Positions 62,887-64,000 of a stretch of 64,000 nt of DNA are shown here, in pieces. A program made the position numbers and the translations under genes. Source of the DNA: Cryptosporangium aurantiacum. GTDB lineage: Bacteria; Actinomycetota; Actinomycetes; Mycobacteriales; Cryptosporangiaceae. The notes beneath the pieces are model-generated. The model ran no database searches. It had not been told where the DNA came from and worked only from the letters and a program-made list of their open reading frames with translations. The stretch lies in NCBI RefSeq assembly GCF_900143005.1, contig NZ_FRCS01000003.1, forward strand, positions 62,001 to 126,000, given 5' to 3'. Each line of letters starts with the position of its first letter. Position 1 is the stretch's first letter.

Positions 62887-63575
62887 CAGGCGCCCGGAAT
62901 CCGCACCACGTAGCCGACCCTCGGCACCGTATGGATCAGCGGCGGGTCGAAGGCGTCGACCTTGCGACGAAGGTAGGAGATGTACGTCTGCACGTTGGCG
63001 TCGTTGCCGCCGAAGTCGTACTCCCAGACGTGCTCCCGGATCTGGCCCTTGGACAGCACCCGACCGGCGTTCGCGACCAGCAGGTGCAGCAGCCGGAACT
63101 CGGTCGGGGTCAGGTCGATCACCCGGCCCTGGCGACGCACGACGTGGGCGCCGTCGTCGATCTCCAGGTCGGCGAAGGTCAGGACGGCGTCGCTCCGGAC
63201 CTGCTGCGCGCGGCGGAGCACCGCCCGGATCCGCGCCACGAGTTCTTCGATGCTGAACGGCTTCGTGACGTAGTCGTCGCCGCCGACGGTCAGCCCGTTG
63301 ACCTTGTCCTCGGTCGCGTCCCGTGCGGTCAGGAAGACCACCGGCGCGCTACACCCGCGCCGCCTCAGCTGACGACACACCTCGATGCCGGAGAAGTCCG
63401 GCAGGACGACGTCGAGCACGATGAGGTGCGGATCGAAGCCGCCGACCGCGGCGACCGCGTCACGCCCGCTGTAGGCGACCTCGGTGCGGAAGCTCTCGTA
63501 GCGCAACGCCGTCGCCACCAGATCGGCGAGATAACGTTCGTCGTCCACGACCAGGATGCGAGGGCCTGTCTTCAC
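62886..63575 (-). CDS. OmpR-family response regulator
   Basis: A 229-residue response regulator. The receiver has VVDDERYLADL, phospho-acceptor Asp55 (LIVLDVVLPDFSG) and DYVTKPFSIEELVARI. The winged helix ends with YISYLRRKVDAF and HTVPRVGYVVRIPG. It is the partner of the overlapping kinase. I start it at GTG 63575, just before the receiver; the open frame to 63719 would cover the operator. It probably binds the three 11-bp direct repeats at 63626-63658 and controls itself and the divergent MMPL transporter. Confidence 0.88.
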   Translation of the reverse strand: MKTGPRILVVDDERYLADLVATALRYESFRTEVAYSGRDAVAAVGGFDPHLIVLDVVLPDFSGIEVCRQLRRRGCSAPVVFLTARDATEDKVNGLTVGGDDYVTKPFSIEELVARIRAVLRRAQQVRSDAVLTFADLEIDDGAHVVRRQGRVIDLTPTEFRLLHLLVANAGRVLSKGQIREHVWEYDFGGNDANVQTYISYLRRKVDAFDPPLIHTVPRVGYVVRIPGA

Positions 63576-63625
63576 GTCCTCAGTCTGGCCGCCACCGACC
63601 AGTTTGACCGTCGAGCCCCCAGGTC

Positions 63626-63658
63626 CACAGAGTTTCCCCAGAGCGGTCCCAGAGCGGT
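63626..63658. promoter_or_regulatory. OmpR-type operator of three 11-bp direct repeats
   Basis: CCCAGAGCGGT occurs twice in perfect tandem (63637-63647 and 63648-63658), preceded by a weaker copy CACAGAGTTTC (63626-63636) in exact 11-bp phase. Tandem 10-11-bp repeats are how OmpR/PhoB regulators bind as head-to-tail dimers. The array lies between the divergent regulator and MMPL genes. Confidence 0.65.
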
Positions 63659-63686
63659 TGAAGAGCCGGCTGGTCCGCTGGTGGAC

Positions 63687-64000
63687 ATGGAAGCTTTCTC
63701 GAGATTCGTGCTGGGACACCGGCGCCTGATGACCGCGACGATCGTGCTGCTCCTCGCGGTCGGTGGAGCGTCGATCGCGCTCGTCCTTCCGTCCGTTTCG
63801 GAGCGGAACGAGTACCCGGGGCTGGACAGTTACCGGGCCAACCAGAAGATCGAGCAGGTGGCCGCCGCCGGCGGGTACGAACGACCGCTGGTCCCGGTGG
63901 TGACGCTGGCCGGCGACACGACCGTCGACTCCCCCGGCGTCCGCGCCGCACTCGGCGCGGCGTTCGACCGTGCCGCGGCCCTCGCCGACGGTCGCTCCGT
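63687..64000 (+). CDS. MMPL-family transporter, N-terminal part (partial)
   Basis: The first 104 codons of a gene cut by the window end. A first membrane helix (LMTATIVLLLAVGGASIALV) is followed by SVSERNEYPGLDSYRANQKI and a soluble stretch EQVAAAGGYERPLVPVVTLA. This is the usual start of actinobacterial MMPL/RND-type transporters, which export lipids or drugs. ATG 63687 is chosen, although no strong ribosome binding site is visible. Position beside the OmpR-type operator suggests it is the target of the two-component system at 61471-63575. Confidence 0.75.
   Translation, partial: MEAFSRFVLGHRRLMTATIVLLLAVGGASIALVLPSVSERNEYPGLDSYRANQKIEQVAAAGGYERPLVPVVTLAGDTTVDSPGVRAALGAAFDRAAALADGRS

Noticed and set aside
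1-64000. tRNA or rRNA genes
   Set aside because: No tRNA cloverleaf or rRNA stretch was noticed on reading; coding density leaves little room. A tRNA scan would settle it.

Overview
The window is about 70% G+C by inspection. Its genes are tightly packed, often with 4-base ATGA or GTGA start/stop overlaps, and start at ATG, GTG or TTG. Several promoters carry a TAnnnT -10 hexamer six or seven bases before a start codon, the leaderless pattern common in Actinobacteria. Together with a SARP regulator, a MocR regulator, VanX/VanZ-like genes and long Hsp70-like fusions, this points to a filamentous or rare actinomycete. I cannot name the genus.

Layout. 1-2881: the end of a VanX-type D-Ala-D-Ala dipeptidase gene, a two-component system and a VanZ-like membrane protein, with two striking palindromes between the divergent regulator and vanZ. 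2732-14360: a small biosynthetic cluster, nearly all on the minus strand. It holds two cupins, a UbiD decarboxylase, an AroQ chorismate mutase, a flavin reductase, a stand-alone TrpB-like enzyme, an MFS exporter, an ATP-grasp ligase, a B3/B4-domain protein and both subunits of an anthranilate-synthase-like enzyme, facing a MocR regulator. I do not recognise the product. 14446-17926: an Hsp70-like ATPase fused to a membrane domain, and an intradiol dioxygenase.

17963-54004 is the core of the window: a contractile injection system (eCIS, phage-tail-like). One minus-strand operon (54004 down to 30609) encodes sheath, tube, a zinc-ribbon hub-assembly chaperone, an Ala/Gly-rich protein, a DUF4255 terminator-like protein, an AAA+ ATPase, tube-initiator/LysM/hub/spike proteins, gp25, two baseplate wedge proteins, a giant tail-protein-I-like protein and a DUF6519/beta-helix protein. 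Facing it is a 1437-residue DUF4157 protein with a C-terminal HNH-like domain of clearly lower G+C, a likely toxin cargo. Behind it is a minus-strand set of accessory genes including a trypsin-like protease, a gluzincin-type metalloprotease and a papain-like candidate, all without signal peptides. A SARP gene between them carries an apparently perfect SARP box at its own promoter. The hub-chaperone gene is interrupted by a run of nine T exactly where a frame change is needed to join two conserved halves.

54130-64000: a three-domain glycosyltransferase/methyltransferase fusion with an 18-bp minisatellite linker, remnants of a sigma-factor locus, an SDR oxidoreductase, an Hsp70-WD40 fusion, an ArsR/AHSA1 pair, a second two-component system, and the start of an MMPL transporter behind an OmpR-type tandem operator.
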